A stretch of DNA of 64,000 nucleotides from JBCCGI01 sp039029355 (GCA_039029355.1 JBCCGI010000009.1:62001-126000); one strand, 5' to 3'. Counted from the stretch's first letter, positions 1-9,817 are shown. The notes: a model not told the origin generated them from the letters alone. Numbers and translations are program-made.

Positions 1-139
1 AGAGCCCGCCGATCTTCTCGAGCAAGGCGGGCACGAAGCTCACCGCCTGGCCGGCGTCGAAGCCGGCGCGCTCGGTGAGGAGCGAAGTCCATTCGGGGAG
101 TTTGTCGCCCAGGGCGCCCTGGATGAGGTCGTCGAGCAT
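1..139 (-). CDS. Partial small helical protein, 3' end off the window
   Basis: Only the first 46 residues are inside the window; the gene continues past base 1. The start is ATG at 139, with an AGGAG ribosome binding site about 7 nt upstream on the minus strand, so the start is well supported. The visible part (MLDDLIQGALGDKL..., then a stretch including SFVPALLEKIGGL) is amphipathic and helical, with no signal peptide or membrane segment. It recalls the short DUF937/DUF2780-type helical proteins, but the fragment is too small to assign. It lies downstream of the DUF4332 gene on the same strand, separated by a GC-rich hairpin. Confidence 0.6.
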   Translation of the reverse strand, partial: MLDDLIQGALGDKLPEWTSLLTERAGFDAGQAVSFVPALLEKIGGL

Positions 140-242
140 CGTTCGGCTCCTGAATTGGGGGAAGGAAGAAAGTGAGGGGGGAGGCCGCGCGGAGCATGCC
201 GGTGCCCCGCAGGACGCGCTGGCTAGCGTTCGGAAGAGGATC

Positions 243-277
243 GCGGCCCGGAGCTGGGGGGGGACGCCCCGGGCCGC
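243..277 (-). terminator. GC-rich hairpin downstream of the DUF4332 gene
   Basis: A perfect 9-bp inverted repeat (GCGGCCCGG at 243-251 and CCGGGCCGC at 269-277) lies 11 nt past the stop of the DUF4332 gene. There is no U-tract on either side, so it may be a weak or Rho-assisted terminator or a 3'-end stabiliser. Confidence 0.35.
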
Positions 278-288
278 GCGGCGCGGGT

Positions 289-699
289 CTAGTGCGACAT
301 GCCTTTCGGCAGCTCTTTCGCCTGGGCGACCCAGCCTTCGATCTGCGACTCGCTCGGCACGACGCGCGTCAGCTTCTTCGCTTCGTTGACCTCGGCCATC
401 TTCGCGGCAAGGTTGTCGGGACGGCGTTGCGCGAGCTCAGCCACGGTGTCGACACCGGACGCCTCGAGCAGCTCGGCGAACTCGCCGCCGACGCCGTTGA
501 TGCGGAACAGGTCGACCATGTTGGCCCACTTGAGGATCAGCGTCTTGGTGATCCCGGTCTTCTCGGCCAGCGCTTCACGGCCCTTCGCCGTAGCCGCGGC
601 CTCGAGGTAGCCATCGGTGTCCTTGATCCCGGCCTCGCGAAGCTTCTCGCCGTAGGCGGGTCCGATGCCCTCGACCTCTTCGATTTTCTTGTTCGCCAA
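289..699 (-). CDS. DUF4332 helix-hairpin-helix protein
   Basis: This 136-residue protein begins with a helix-hairpin-helix-like segment (KKIEEVEGIGPAYGEKLREA). A second one follows near residues 60-85 (FRINGVGGEFAELLEASGV). The architecture and length match DUF4332 proteins, small soluble proteins presumed to bind nucleic acids nonspecifically; the true function is unknown. The start is TTG at 699, preceded at 5 nt by a full AGGAGG, so this non-ATG start is convincing. There is no signal peptide. It appears to be a single gene with its own leader (700-807). Confidence 0.88.
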   Translation of the reverse strand: MANKKIEEVEGIGPAYGEKLREAGIKDTDGYLEAAATAKGREALAEKTGITKTLILKWANMVDLFRINGVGGEFAELLEASGVDTVAELAQRRPDNLAAKMAEVNEAKKLTRVVPSESQIEGWVAQAKELPKGMSH

Positions 700-807
700 A
701 GTGACCTCCTGGACGAATCGGGGTGAATAGGAATCGAGAGCGAAGCAGGGTAGCGGCCAGCCGCCGCCTCGCCAGTGACGATCGCGACAACAGGCCTCCC
801 GGCCTCG

Positions 808-3474
808 TTAGGAGTCCTGGCTGCTGCCCCGAACTTCGTAGAAGGCCGCCGAGATCTCGGGCAGGACCGGCACGATGACCTCGGCCATCCCCTCGCCGGA
901 CCACGAGATCGGTACCGGGGTGCCGGGCGGCTCGATGGGCACGAGCTCGTACGTGCCCGTGGGCGCCAATCCGGCTCCCGCCAGGTCGAGCTGAACCGCG
1001 AAGCCCGCCTGCGTCCCGGGTTGGCCCGAGGAGACCGGCACCGTGTCGCCGGCGTGCGTCCAGTTGACGAGTAGCACGCCGAGGTCGACGTCGCCGCCGC
1101 GGTAGGCCGACGCGAAGATCAAAGGACTGCCCTCCGCCTGCGGACCGTCGAACAGCGCGCTTCCGACGTCGAGGGCCGGATCGCGCAGCCGCTCACCGAA
1201 GCGCACCACGGGTCCCGCGGTCGGATGCGTGAAGACGTCGACGCATGACGCCACCAGCTCGGCGAGCAGCTCCTGCAGCGGATGCGCCACGAGGTTCGTC
1301 GAAAGGAGCTGGTCGGACAGGATCGTGCCGACGCCCACCTCGGCGCACTCGTACGTCCCCTCGCCGACCTGCAGCCGCAGCCCGCTCATCTCGAGCTCGT
1401 TGTCGAGGTCGAAGATAAAGTCGGGCGAGTTCACCGTGTCGCGGTTCGCGAAGCGCTGATACTCGTTGTAGACGGTCTGATAGAGCGGTGCGCGGTAGGC
1501 GAACTGATCGATCTCCAGCCCGCCGATGCCGCCGTAGTGCGACCAGCACAGCTCGACCCAGCGCAGGTACGCTTCGGACGGCCCCTCGGTCCACAGGAAG
1601 AACTCCGGCAGCCCCGTCGCGCGCATGTGGGCCTTGATGAAGCTCAGGAGGTTCTGCTTGCCCGCCACGAAGTACGTGCCGCCGCCGGGGGCGTGCTCGT
1701 GCGTCGTGTCGTAGCAGAGCGCTTCGCCGGTGTGGTACTCGTCCAGGAACACGCCGCCGAGGCCCAGCCCCTCGCTGCGCAGGACGTTCAGCACGTGCAG
1801 CGTGTACGCGAGCGGGAAGAGCGTACCCGGGCACAGGTCGTGCTTCACCCAGCTGAGCGACGGAGCCGACGCGCACTGGCTGGTCTGCGGCGGGAAGGAG
1901 AACGACGAGGTACGCGGCAGGCCGAACTCGTCGCGCACGGTGTAGAGCAGCCCCGCGGGCACGCCCTGGTAGCCCGTGACGTAGGAGTAGAAGAAGCCCG
2001 AGCCGGGGCTGGAGCTGAGGTCGAGCGCGTGGAAGTAGGGCGCCCAGGGGCGCGCGGGGTCGCCGACCGGCGCGTTGTCCGTGAAGTCGGCGCGCACGGG
2101 CGAGGCGCCGGGCTCCCCGTTGAACCACTCCCCCACGTTGGCGCTGAAGGAGTTCCAGTCCCAGAACCACGGGCGCGCGAGGATCGACTCGAGTCCGAAG
2201 CGCTCGGCGAGGTCGTCCGACTCGGCGGCCCAGAACTGGAAGTTCGAGTGTTCCTTGAGCAGCGGCTCGGCCGCGCAGTGAGCGGGCAGTACGACTCCGA
2301 CGGCATCGGCGTCGCGCACGATGCTCGAGAACGGCGAGCCCGGATCGGTGGCGGTCTGCTTGGGCAGGAAGGCGGTGTTCGAGGTCAGCCCCTTCACCCA
2401 CGTGCGGTAGTGCGCGGCAGCGTCGTACCAGGTGCCCTGGAGCGGCGCCATCACGACGTCGAAGGGCATGCTCGCGGGGCCGGTGTCGGTCAGGTTGTTC
2501 GGCGGGTAGTGCTGGACTCCGAAGGCCAACTCGTCGTCCTCGGGGTAGACCAGGTACGGCTTGACGTACTGGGCCTCCTCGTCTTCGGTGCCCCAGAACA
2601 AGAGGTCGCCGTCGGGGTCGGACTCGTCGTAGAAGGCCATCCACTGCATGCTCATCACGCCGGGGTGCGTGGGCACGCTGACGCCGATCACCGGGTCGCT
2701 GAGGCGCACTTCGGAGACCGAGCCGACGAGCGAGACGAGCGGGCTGTCCAGCGGGCGCGGCACGAGCGAGCCCATGAACCACGGGGCCGCCAGGATCTGG
2801 CTCTCGCGGCTGCCGACCGTCGCGACGGCGGTGCGGAGCTCCAGCGAGTACACCGACACATCCGGATTGGTGCCGAGCGGCGTCGCAACCAGGTCGAGGG
2901 TGACCTCGCCCTCGCCCGGCTTCAGGTAGGCCGTCAGCTCGACGACGAAGTCGGCGTCGGGGAAGCCGACGGCGTCGGGGTCGCCCGAGTCGTCCTGCCA
3001 GCTCTGCACCAGCCAGGTGGCGACCGCCTTGGTCGGGGCCTCGGGCGGAAGGAGCGTGATCAGCGGCTCGCCCGCCACCTCCTCCGCGGAGATGTGCACG
3101 ATGCCGTCCGCCCCCTGCTCGGCCGACGCATGGTCGAAGGAGGTGTCGAACAGGGCCACCTTCCAGGGGCTCGTCGCGCCCAGATCGACGCCGGGCGAGA
3201 CGCCGAGGCCGACGTCTGCGTTGCGCGAGAGAGAGGTGTAGACGACCCCAAAACGCCGATCCCGCCGCAGGCGGAGGGTCACCTCACCATTGGTCAGCGA
3301 ATACCCGGCCGCGGAGGGCCCCCCGGACGGGGAGGCCTCCTGGCTGAGTCGGGGCGGTTGCTGGCTGTGGGTCCCGGCGGCGGCGGCGCACAGGAGAAGC
3401 GGGGTGAAGAGGAAGGAGCCTCGGCTGCGGCTCGGGGGGGGCGGGAGGGAAGGGAGCCTTTGCTGTTGCCTCAT
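808..3474 (-). CDS. Secreted glycosidase-like protein (DUF6259-like, putative TIM barrel)
   Basis: The 888-residue protein starts at ATG 3474, followed by a basic proline-rich tip, a hydrophobic segment (FLFTPLLLCAAAAG) and a cleavage-like THSQQ, so it is probably exported. No Shine-Dalgarno is visible, and longer in-frame starts would put non-signal sequence in front. The middle carries features of the DUF6259 group of putative glycoside hydrolases: PWFWDWNSF near residue 430 and GVFLDEYHTGE near residue 575, whose Asp/Glu could be catalytic. The C-terminal part looks like a beta-sandwich. It is divergent from the repeat protein at 3725, with 250 bp between them. The substrate cannot be inferred. 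Confidence 0.75.
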   Translation of the reverse strand: MRQQQRLPSLPPPPSRSRGSFLFTPLLLCAAAAGTHSQQPPRLSQEASPSGGPSAAGYSLTNGEVTLRLRRDRRFGVVYTSLSRNADVGLGVSPGVDLGATSPWKVALFDTSFDHASAEQGADGIVHISAEEVAGEPLITLLPPEAPTKAVATWLVQSWQDDSGDPDAVGFPDADFVVELTAYLKPGEGEVTLDLVATPLGTNPDVSVYSLELRTAVATVGSRESQILAAPWFMGSLVPRPLDSPLVSLVGSVSEVRLSDPVIGVSVPTHPGVMSMQWMAFYDESDPDGDLLFWGTEDEEAQYVKPYLVYPEDDELAFGVQHYPPNNLTDTGPASMPFDVVMAPLQGTWYDAAAHYRTWVKGLTSNTAFLPKQTATDPGSPFSSIVRDADAVGVVLPAHCAAEPLLKEHSNFQFWAAESDDLAERFGLESILARPWFWDWNSFSANVGEWFNGEPGASPVRADFTDNAPVGDPARPWAPYFHALDLSSSPGSGFFYSYVTGYQGVPAGLLYTVRDEFGLPRTSSFSFPPQTSQCASAPSLSWVKHDLCPGTLFPLAYTLHVLNVLRSEGLGLGGVFLDEYHTGEALCYDTTHEHAPGGGTYFVAGKQNLLSFIKAHMRATGLPEFFLWTEGPSEAYLRWVELCWSHYGGIGGLEIDQFAYRAPLYQTVYNEYQRFANRDTVNSPDFIFDLDNELEMSGLRLQVGEGTYECAEVGVGTILSDQLLSTNLVAHPLQELLAELVASCVDVFTHPTAGPVVRFGERLRDPALDVGSALFDGPQAEGSPLIFASAYRGGDVDLGVLLVNWTHAGDTVPVSSGQPGTQAGFAVQLDLAGAGLAPTGTYELVPIEPPGTPVPISWSGEGMAEVIVPVLPEISAAFYEVRGSSQDS

Positions 3475-3724
3475 CCAAAGGAGCGATTTCGGTCGCGACG
3501 CCGGCAGCCTAAAGGGAATTGAGATTCTGCGCCACGGCTCGACAGGCGCAGAATGCAACCTTCTACTGGTCTTCAGCCGCCCCTCACGTCTCGCGCCCGC
3601 TCTCAACCGGAAGGGGAGCTTGGCGGACGGGTGGAAGGATTGTCGTTCGTGACTGTGACCGGGATTTCTCCCCGGCTTCTCTCCGGTCCCGAAGGACCCA
3701 CCCTAATCCCTCTCAGGAGAACCC

Positions 3725-5533
3725 ATGCGTTTCCTCGCAGTCGCCGGCGCCGCCGGCGTGGGCGCGCTCTGCGCGCCGTCGTTTGCCCAGGAGATCCCGA
3801 ACCGCTCTGCCGCTCCGGCCGCCCAGATCTCTGGAGCGGCCCCGGCTCCGATCCAGCGGACCCTCCAGGGCCCCAACGCTCAGCCCGGGGCGGTCGTGCC
3901 GGGCGCCGGCCGCCTGCACGGCTCCGGCACGGAGGTCGCGGGTGGTGCGCTGAGCATCCTCGTGTACGACAACAGCTCGTCCAACGGCTTCGCGGCTTCG
4001 GCGGCCCAGAACATCAGCTTCTTCGGCACGACGGTCGCGAACTCGGTCAACTTCAACACCCTGCTTACCGGCGGCGGCTGGGACGTGGTCGCGGTCGACT
4101 GCCCCGGCACCATCCCGTCCGGCGGCTGGGACGACCTGATCGACTTCGTCAACGGCGGCGGCCGTGCGGTCCTGTCCTTCTGGGATTGGGACAACGACTC
4201 CGGCTTCGGGGATCCGCTCCTGCCGAACGCCTTCGACGTCATCGTGCAGAACTCCATCAGCCTAGACGGGCAGGTTCTGTTCGACAGCATGACGACGGGC
4301 GCGTTCCTCGGCGTTTCGATGCCGCTCTCGGACTTCGCCGGCATCTGGACGGATGACGGCGACGAGTTCACGCCGTTCTTCGGCGCGCGAGGGCTTGCGT
4401 ACATCAACTCGCCGACCTCGCCGGTGATCGTGCAAGGCAATGGCGGCCGCACCATCGCGGCTTCGGTCCTCGATGAGGCCGGCTCCAGCTGGGTCGTCGA
4501 CGGCAGCGGCGTGCAGCTCTGGGAGAACCTGATCCGCATGGCCGCGATCGAGGGTCCGGACGTGCTCGTCTACGACACCGACACGGCCAACAGCCTCGCG
4601 CTGCAGGCGGCCTTCGAGGCCTCGCCGGGCGGCACGGTGCGCGCGACCTCGTCGACCTACGAGTCGCTGCTGGGCGGCAGCGTCTGGGACGCGGTCCTGG
4701 TGGACGCGCCCAACAACGACCCGACCGGCGGCTGGACGAGCACCCGCGACTACGCGAACGGCGGCGGGCACGTCGCGATGTCGTTCTGGGACTGGGACGC
4801 TTCGTCCGGTACCGATCCGCAACTGCCCGGCGCGTTCGACGTCGGCGTCTCGACCTCGTTCAGTTGGAACGGGAACACGATCTTCGACAGCGGGACCAGC
4901 AACCTGTTCAACGGCGTCTCGATGCCGAACTCGGACTGGAACGACAACTTCGCCGACGACGGCGACACCTTCGTCCCGCAGGGTCTTGCCGCCGGCCTCG
5001 CGAACATCGGCAACCCGGCCAACCCGTGCATCGTCTGGGGCAACCAGGGCCGCACCATGGCGCTGCCCGTCCTCGACGAGGCCGGCCCGACCTGGCTCGG
5101 CAACGGCAGCGGCGTGCAGCTGTGGTCGAACATCCTCGACAAGATCACCGGCCCGGACGCCTCCTGCGTGCTGCGCACGGGCGTGCTCGGCACCAACCCG
5201 GCGGACTACATCTGCACCGCTCCGCCGGTCGTCGGCGGGGTGTGGTCGGCGCAGGTCGACACGACGCCGCTGGTCGGCATCCAGAGCCTGACGACGTTCG
5301 TGACCATGGGCCTCGGCGGCCCCACCCAAGGCGTCCCGCTCTTCGGTTATGAGCTTCTCATCCTCCCGCCTTACCTGGAGACGACGTCGTTCGGCGCGCA
5401 CAACATCCCGGTGCCTCCGGACCCGCTGCTGATCGGCCAGACGTTCCCGACCCAGGGCGCGCGGCTTGAGATCACCGGCGCGACCGTCTTCGTGATCCTC
5501 CTGAACGGCCAGGACGTCACGTTCGGCTTCTAA
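3725..5533 (+). CDS. Secreted protein with two ~200-residue repeats and a C-terminal beta module
   Basis: The 602-residue product has a signal peptide (MRFLAVAGAAGVGALCAPSFAQ) and starts 8 nt after AGGAGA. Two tandem copies of one domain follow, at about residues 78-270 and 280-475. Each opens with a beta strand (ILVYDN / VLVYDT), has an Asn-Gly-Gly-Gly turn followed by LSFWDWD / MSFWDWD near residues 153 and 355, and ends with a QLWENL / QLWSNI helix. I do not recognise this domain; it superficially resembles a ThuA/glutamine-amidotransferase-like alpha/beta fold, but that is a guess. The last ~95 residues form a C-terminal beta-rich module related to those of several other secreted proteins here. 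It is followed by a good intrinsic terminator. Confidence 0.88.
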   Translation: MRFLAVAGAAGVGALCAPSFAQEIPNRSAAPAAQISGAAPAPIQRTLQGPNAQPGAVVPGAGRLHGSGTEVAGGALSILVYDNSSSNGFAASAAQNISFFGTTVANSVNFNTLLTGGGWDVVAVDCPGTIPSGGWDDLIDFVNGGGRAVLSFWDWDNDSGFGDPLLPNAFDVIVQNSISLDGQVLFDSMTTGAFLGVSMPLSDFAGIWTDDGDEFTPFFGARGLAYINSPTSPVIVQGNGGRTIAASVLDEAGSSWVVDGSGVQLWENLIRMAAIEGPDVLVYDTDTANSLALQAAFEASPGGTVRATSSTYESLLGGSVWDAVLVDAPNNDPTGGWTSTRDYANGGGHVAMSFWDWDASSGTDPQLPGAFDVGVSTSFSWNGNTIFDSGTSNLFNGVSMPNSDWNDNFADDGDTFVPQGLAAGLANIGNPANPCIVWGNQGRTMALPVLDEAGPTWLGNGSGVQLWSNILDKITGPDASCVLRTGVLGTNPADYICTAPPVVGGVWSAQVDTTPLVGIQSLTTFVTMGLGGPTQGVPLFGYELLILPPYLETTSFGAHNIPVPPDPLLIGQTFPTQGARLEITGATVFVILLNGQDVTFGF

Positions 5534-5550
5534 GCGGATCTTCATCCGCT

Positions 5551-5602
5551 CCCGCGCGCCATCGTCCTCCCTTCCCGGGGGCCGGTGGCGCGCGCATTTT
5601 TT
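5551..5602 (+). terminator. Rho-independent terminator after the repeat protein
   Basis: GCGCGCCA (5554-5561) pairs with TGGCGCGC (5586-5593), and a run of six T follows at 5597-5602. A smaller hairpin (AGCGGAT/ATCCGCT, 5533-5550) lies immediately before it and overlaps the stop codon. Confidence 0.8.
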
Positions 5603-5782
5603 GCCTGGGCCGCGTTTTCCTACGGCTTCTTTAGTCGCGGCGTTCCGGCCCCCCTGCGCCGCGAGTTCGGGGCTTGGACTGGTAGCATATGAGGCTTATC
5701 CGACACCTGCCCGGGACGCGGAACGCCCCCCTTCCCATGCTCCCGGCAGCCGGTCCGCCTGTCTTCTGCGTCGCATCCCACC

Positions 5783-8700
5783 ATGCGCCTCCCCGTCCTC
5801 GTCCTGGCCTCCCTCAGCTCCCTGCCGCTCGCACAGTCGTCGCGCGTCGCGTTCGGCGCGGCGGATAGCGGCATCGACGCCGACGTGACGACCGCGGGCT
5901 CGTTCGTCGTCCGCAACACCTCCGCGTCGGAGCGCATCGCCGAGGTCCACATCCAGCTCGCGAGCGCGCTGTGGCCCGACCTCGCGTTCGACCCGAACGG
6001 GACGGCCGGCGATCTGGTGGCGAAGCCGTTCACCATCGACGCGGGCGGAACGCTGACCGGGTTCGTCGCGGAGAGCTTCGAGGCCCCGCTCGGCGGCGGC
6101 TTCGGCGCGCTGCGGCTGACGTTCAACGACTTCGAGCCGGGCGAGACGTTCGCCTTCTCGGTCGACGTAGATCCGACGACGATCCAGGGCGCGCCGGCGC
6201 CGGGGCCGAGCGGCTCGGGGCACGTCTCCGGGTTGGAGCTGTCCGGCGCCGAGGTGCGCGTCACCTACGAAGGCGGCCCGGTGCACATGGCGAGCGCGTT
6301 CCACGTCGCGGACTCGTTCGGCGAGGCGGTGGCCGAGGTACGGCCCGCGCCCGCGCCCGCGCCGGGGATCGAGCTCGTCGGCAAGACCGCTCCGGCCCAG
6401 GTCTTCACCAAGGACTGGAAGGTCCGCGTCACCGGCACGCCCGGCGCCGCGGTCACGCTGCTCGAGGTCGAGGGCGGCCTCTTCACCGCCGGCGTTCCGG
6501 GCGGCGGCTACGACGTCGATCCGTTCGAGGCGAACTCGGCGCTCGACGTCGTCCAGCACCAGGCGACCTTCGACGGCTGGGGCGTCGCCGAGATCGCGGT
6601 CGAGCTCGAGCAGAGCGTGCCCCAGGGCGGCATCCACGCCTTCCTCGCGGTCGAGTCCGGCGCGGGCGGCATCCCCGGGCGCGCGTCCGAGGTGCTGACC
6701 GTCGCCTTCGTCGACGTGCCGCTGAGCTTCACTAAGAAGTGGCTCCAGGGGACGACGCTGCTGCTCCCGACGTCGCTGCAGTTCGGTCCCGACGACCGGC
6801 TGTACGTCTCGATGCAGGAAGGCATCATCCGCGCCTTCACGATCACCATCACCGGCGGCGGCGACTACAAGGTCACCGACACCGAGACGATCGAGCTGAT
6901 CAACCAGATCCCGAACCACGACGACGACGGGGTGCTGAACCCCGCGATCGACCATCGGCAGATCACCGGCATCCTGGTCGCGGGCACGGCCGAGCGACCC
7001 GTGATCTACGTGACCTCGAGCGACCCCCGGATCGGAGGGAAGGGCGCCCCGGGCTCCGCGACCGGAGTCGATACCAACTCGGGCGTGATCTCCAAGCTCG
7101 AGCGCAACGGATCGACCTGGAGCCGCCGCGACCTCGTGCGCGGCCTGCCGCGCTCCGCCGAGAACCACGGGCCCAACGGAATGCAGCTGGACCCGAAGAG
7201 CAACACGCTCTACGTCGGCGTCGGCGGCAACACCAACATGGGCGCGCCATCGAGCGGCTTCCTGTTGACCCCCGAGTACGCGCTGTCGGCCGCCATCCTC
7301 GCGATCGATCTGGGCGCGATCGGAAACCTGCCCTACAACCTGCCGACGCTCGACGACGAGGATCGGCCGGGCGCCTTCGACGCGGGCGACCCCTTCGGGG
7401 GCAACGGCGGCAAGAACCAGGCAATCCTCGACCCGCTCGGTCCGGTGCAGATCCACTCCCCCGGCTGGCGCAACCCGTACGATCTGGTGCTGACCGAAGC
7501 CGGTCGCATGTACGCGGTCGACAACGGTCCGAACGGCGGCTGGGGCGCTCCGCCGGCCTATGCGGGCGGCAACTGCACGAACGGCGTCTCCGAGCCGGGC
7601 GAGACGGCCCCCGACGGGCTGCACTGGATCTCGGCGCCGGGGTACTACGCGGGGCACCCGAACCCGACGCGCGCCAACAAGCTCAACACCTTCAACCCGA
7701 CGAACCCGCAGAGTCCGGTCGCGTTCTCGAACCCGGTCGAGTGCGAGTATCGGCTGCCGGGCGTCGACGACGGCTCGATCACGACCTGGACGACCTCGAC
7801 GAACGGCATCGTCGAGTACCGCGCCAGCTCGTTCGGCGGTGCGATGCGAGGCGACCTGTTGACGGTCAGCCTCAACCAGTCGGTGCGGCGCGTGAAGCTC
7901 AACGAGGCCGGGGACGACGCACTCGTCGTCGAGGACCTGTTCTCGTCGGTGGGCTCCGGCTCGCTCGACATCACCGCGCAGGGCGACGAGCAGATCTTCC
8001 CGGGCACCGTGTGGGTCGCCAACCGCAACGCGAACAGCATCGCGGTCTTCATCCCCGACGGCACGCTGCCGTGCACAGGCCTGTACGACGCGGGGCTCGA
8101 CGACGACCTCGACGGCTACTCGAACGCCGACGAGGTCGACAACGACACCGACCCGTGCTCGGCCGCCGACGTGCCGGCCGACTTCGACGGGGACCTGCTG
8201 TCCGACCTCAACGACCCGGACGACGACAACGACGGGATCCAGGACCACCAGGACGCGTTCGCGCTGGACGCCGCGAACGGCCTCAACAGCGCCGCTCCCT
8301 TCCTGCTGAGCTGGGAGACCAACACCGGCGGCGAGGGCGGCCTGCTCGACCTCGGCTTCACCGGGTTGATGGCCAACGGCGAGACCGACTACCAGACCCA
8401 GTTCGACCCGACCGAGCTCACCGCCGGCGGCGCGGCGGGCGTGCTGACGGTCGAGAAGGCCTCGGCCGGCACCGCCATCGGCGCGCCCAACAACCAGGAC
8501 AACGCGTTCCAGGCGGGCTTCGCCCTGCCCTTCGGCCAGGGCTCGTTCACCGCGCGGACCGTCGTCAACACGCCCTTCCTGGGCTTTACGCCGGCGCCGG
8601 ATCAGGCCATCGGCTTCTTCCTCGGCACCGGCGACCAGGACAACTTCCTGGCGCTCACGGTCACGGCGGCGGGCGTCGAGTACTACAAGGAGGTCTCCGG

Positions 8701-9811
8701 GCTCGCCGGCGCCAAGATCGTCGCGCCGCTCGCCGTGCCGGGGCCGGCGACCGTCGAGCTCCTGCTCGACGTCGACCCGGCCACGCAGAAGGTCACTCCG
8801 CTCTACGCGATCGACGGCGCAGCCCCGGTCGCGGTCGCCTCGCCGCAGTCGCTGCCGGCCGGGTGGGCCGAGTCGCAGGCGCTCGCGATCGGGCTCCTGA
8901 CGACCGCCGCGGGCGGCGCCAGCTTCCCGGCGACGTGGGACGAGATCGGCGTCGTCGCCGTCCCGGCCCCCGCGCGCGTCAACGGCGGCGGTGCCGCGCT
9001 CGAGGACTGGACGACCGACGCGGGCTTCTACTCCGGCAGCTCGGCGGTCGAGCTCGCGACGGCCCGCATCACGACCGACGCCAGCGTCCCCCCCACCGTG
9101 CCCGCCGAGCTCTTCGAGTCCGAGCGCCACTCCCAGGGCGGCGAGCTGACCTGGACCATCGCGCTGAGCGCGGGCTCGCCCTACGAGCTGCGGCTCTACT
9201 TCGCCGACCTCGTCTTCGATACTCCGGGGCAGCGCGTGTTCGACGTGTACGTCGACGGCGCGCTGGTGCTGGACGACTACGACATCGCGGCCGACGTCGG
9301 CGGCGACGTCGGCACGATGAAGAGCTTCGCGGTGACGCCGACCAACGACAGCCTCGTCGTTCGCCTGGTGCCGGTCGTCGAGGACGCCTGCCTCTCGGCG
9401 CTCGAGGTGCTGAACGGCGTGCCGCAGATGACCGGCAGCGTCGAGCTCTACGGGCTCGGCCTCGGCGGCGCAAACCAGGGCAAGCTCGACGTCGTCTCGA
9501 TCCCCACCGTCGGCCAGCCGACGACCTTCCTCCTGAGCGCGATGGGCGGCGTCGACCAGGCCTTCGTCGCGCTGGGCGCCGCCAAGGCCTCGCTGCCGAT
9601 GCTGGGCGGGACGCTGCTGATCACGCTCCCGCCGGTGGCGGACCTCCTGACGGTGCCGATCACCTTCGGCGTCGGGACGGTCGACTTCCCGGTGCCGAAC
9701 GTGCCGTCGCACGTCGGCCTGGAGTTCGCCAGCCAGGCCGCGGCGTTCGATCCCGGCAAGCCGCAGGGTTGGCGCCTGACGAACGGCGCCAAGATCACGA
9801 TCGGGAACTGA
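5783..9811 (+). CDS. Large secreted protein: beta-propeller, TSP3 repeats, malectin domain
   Basis: The 1342-residue protein has a short signal peptide (MRLPVLVLASLSSLPLAQSS). Residues ~315-760 look like a glucose/sorbosone-dehydrogenase-type six-bladed propeller (LQFGPDDRLYVSMQEG, PNGMQLDPKSNTLYVGVG, WRNPYDLVLTEAGRMY). Residues ~770-826 are Asp/Asn-rich thrombospondin type 3-like calcium-binding repeats (DDDLDGYSNADEVDND). Residues ~1063-1212 form a malectin-like carbohydrate-binding domain (YELRLYFADLVFDTPGQRVF). The last ~125 residues are a C-terminal beta module shared with other exported proteins here. This suggests an extracellular or surface carbohydrate-associated oxidoreductase or binding protein; a catalytic role is not shown. 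It is convergent with the sulfatase gene, 6 nt away. Confidence 0.88.
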   Translation: MRLPVLVLASLSSLPLAQSSRVAFGAADSGIDADVTTAGSFVVRNTSASERIAEVHIQLASALWPDLAFDPNGTAGDLVAKPFTIDAGGTLTGFVAESFEAPLGGGFGALRLTFNDFEPGETFAFSVDVDPTTIQGAPAPGPSGSGHVSGLELSGAEVRVTYEGGPVHMASAFHVADSFGEAVAEVRPAPAPAPGIELVGKTAPAQVFTKDWKVRVTGTPGAAVTLLEVEGGLFTAGVPGGGYDVDPFEANSALDVVQHQATFDGWGVAEIAVELEQSVPQGGIHAFLAVESGAGGIPGRASEVLTVAFVDVPLSFTKKWLQGTTLLLPTSLQFGPDDRLYVSMQEGIIRAFTITITGGGDYKVTDTETIELINQIPNHDDDGVLNPAIDHRQITGILVAGTAERPVIYVTSSDPRIGGKGAPGSATGVDTNSGVISKLERNGSTWSRRDLVRGLPRSAENHGPNGMQLDPKSNTLYVGVGGNTNMGAPSSGFLLTPEYALSAAILAIDLGAIGNLPYNLPTLDDEDRPGAFDAGDPFGGNGGKNQAILDPLGPVQIHSPGWRNPYDLVLTEAGRMYAVDNGPNGGWGAPPAYAGGNCTNGVSEPGETAPDGLHWISAPGYYAGHPNPTRANKLNTFNPTNPQSPVAFSNPVECEYRLPGVDDGSITTWTTSTNGIVEYRASSFGGAMRGDLLTVSLNQSVRRVKLNEAGDDALVVEDLFSSVGSGSLDITAQGDEQIFPGTVWVANRNANSIAVFIPDGTLPCTGLYDAGLDDDLDGYSNADEVDNDTDPCSAADVPADFDGDLLSDLNDPDDDNDGIQDHQDAFALDAANGLNSAAPFLLSWETNTGGEGGLLDLGFTGLMANGETDYQTQFDPTELTAGGAAGVLTVEKASAGTAIGAPNNQDNAFQAGFALPFGQGSFTARTVVNTPFLGFTPAPDQAIGFFLGTGDQDNFLALTVTAAGVEYYKEVSGLAGAKIVAPLAVPGPATVELLLDVDPATQKVTPLYAIDGAAPVAVASPQSLPAGWAESQALAIGLLTTAAGGASFPATWDEIGVVAVPAPARVNGGGAALEDWTTDAGFYSGSSAVELATARITTDASVPPTVPAELFESERHSQGGELTWTIALSAGSPYELRLYFADLVFDTPGQRVFDVYVDGALVLDDYDIAADVGGDVGTMKSFAVTPTNDSLVVRLVPVVEDACLSALEVLNGVPQMTGSVELYGLGLGGANQGKLDVVSIPTVGQPTTFLLSAMGGVDQAFVALGAAKASLPMLGGTLLITLPPVADLLTVPITFGVGTVDFPVPNVPSHVGLEFASQAAAFDPGKPQGWRLTNGAKITIGN

Positions 9812-9817
9812 TGCGGA

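Noticed and set aside
1282..3522. Plus-strand open frame over the glycosidase-like gene
   Set aside because: Composition is dominated by Arg, Ala, Glu and Val without motifs. The minus-strand product has aromatic-rich conserved segments and a signal peptide.
5696..9712. Very long open frame antisense to the propeller/malectin gene
   Set aside because: It is a GC-rich mirror frame of Arg/Ala/Glu/Val-rich low-complexity sequence with no homology, while the plus strand has a signal peptide and recognisable domains.
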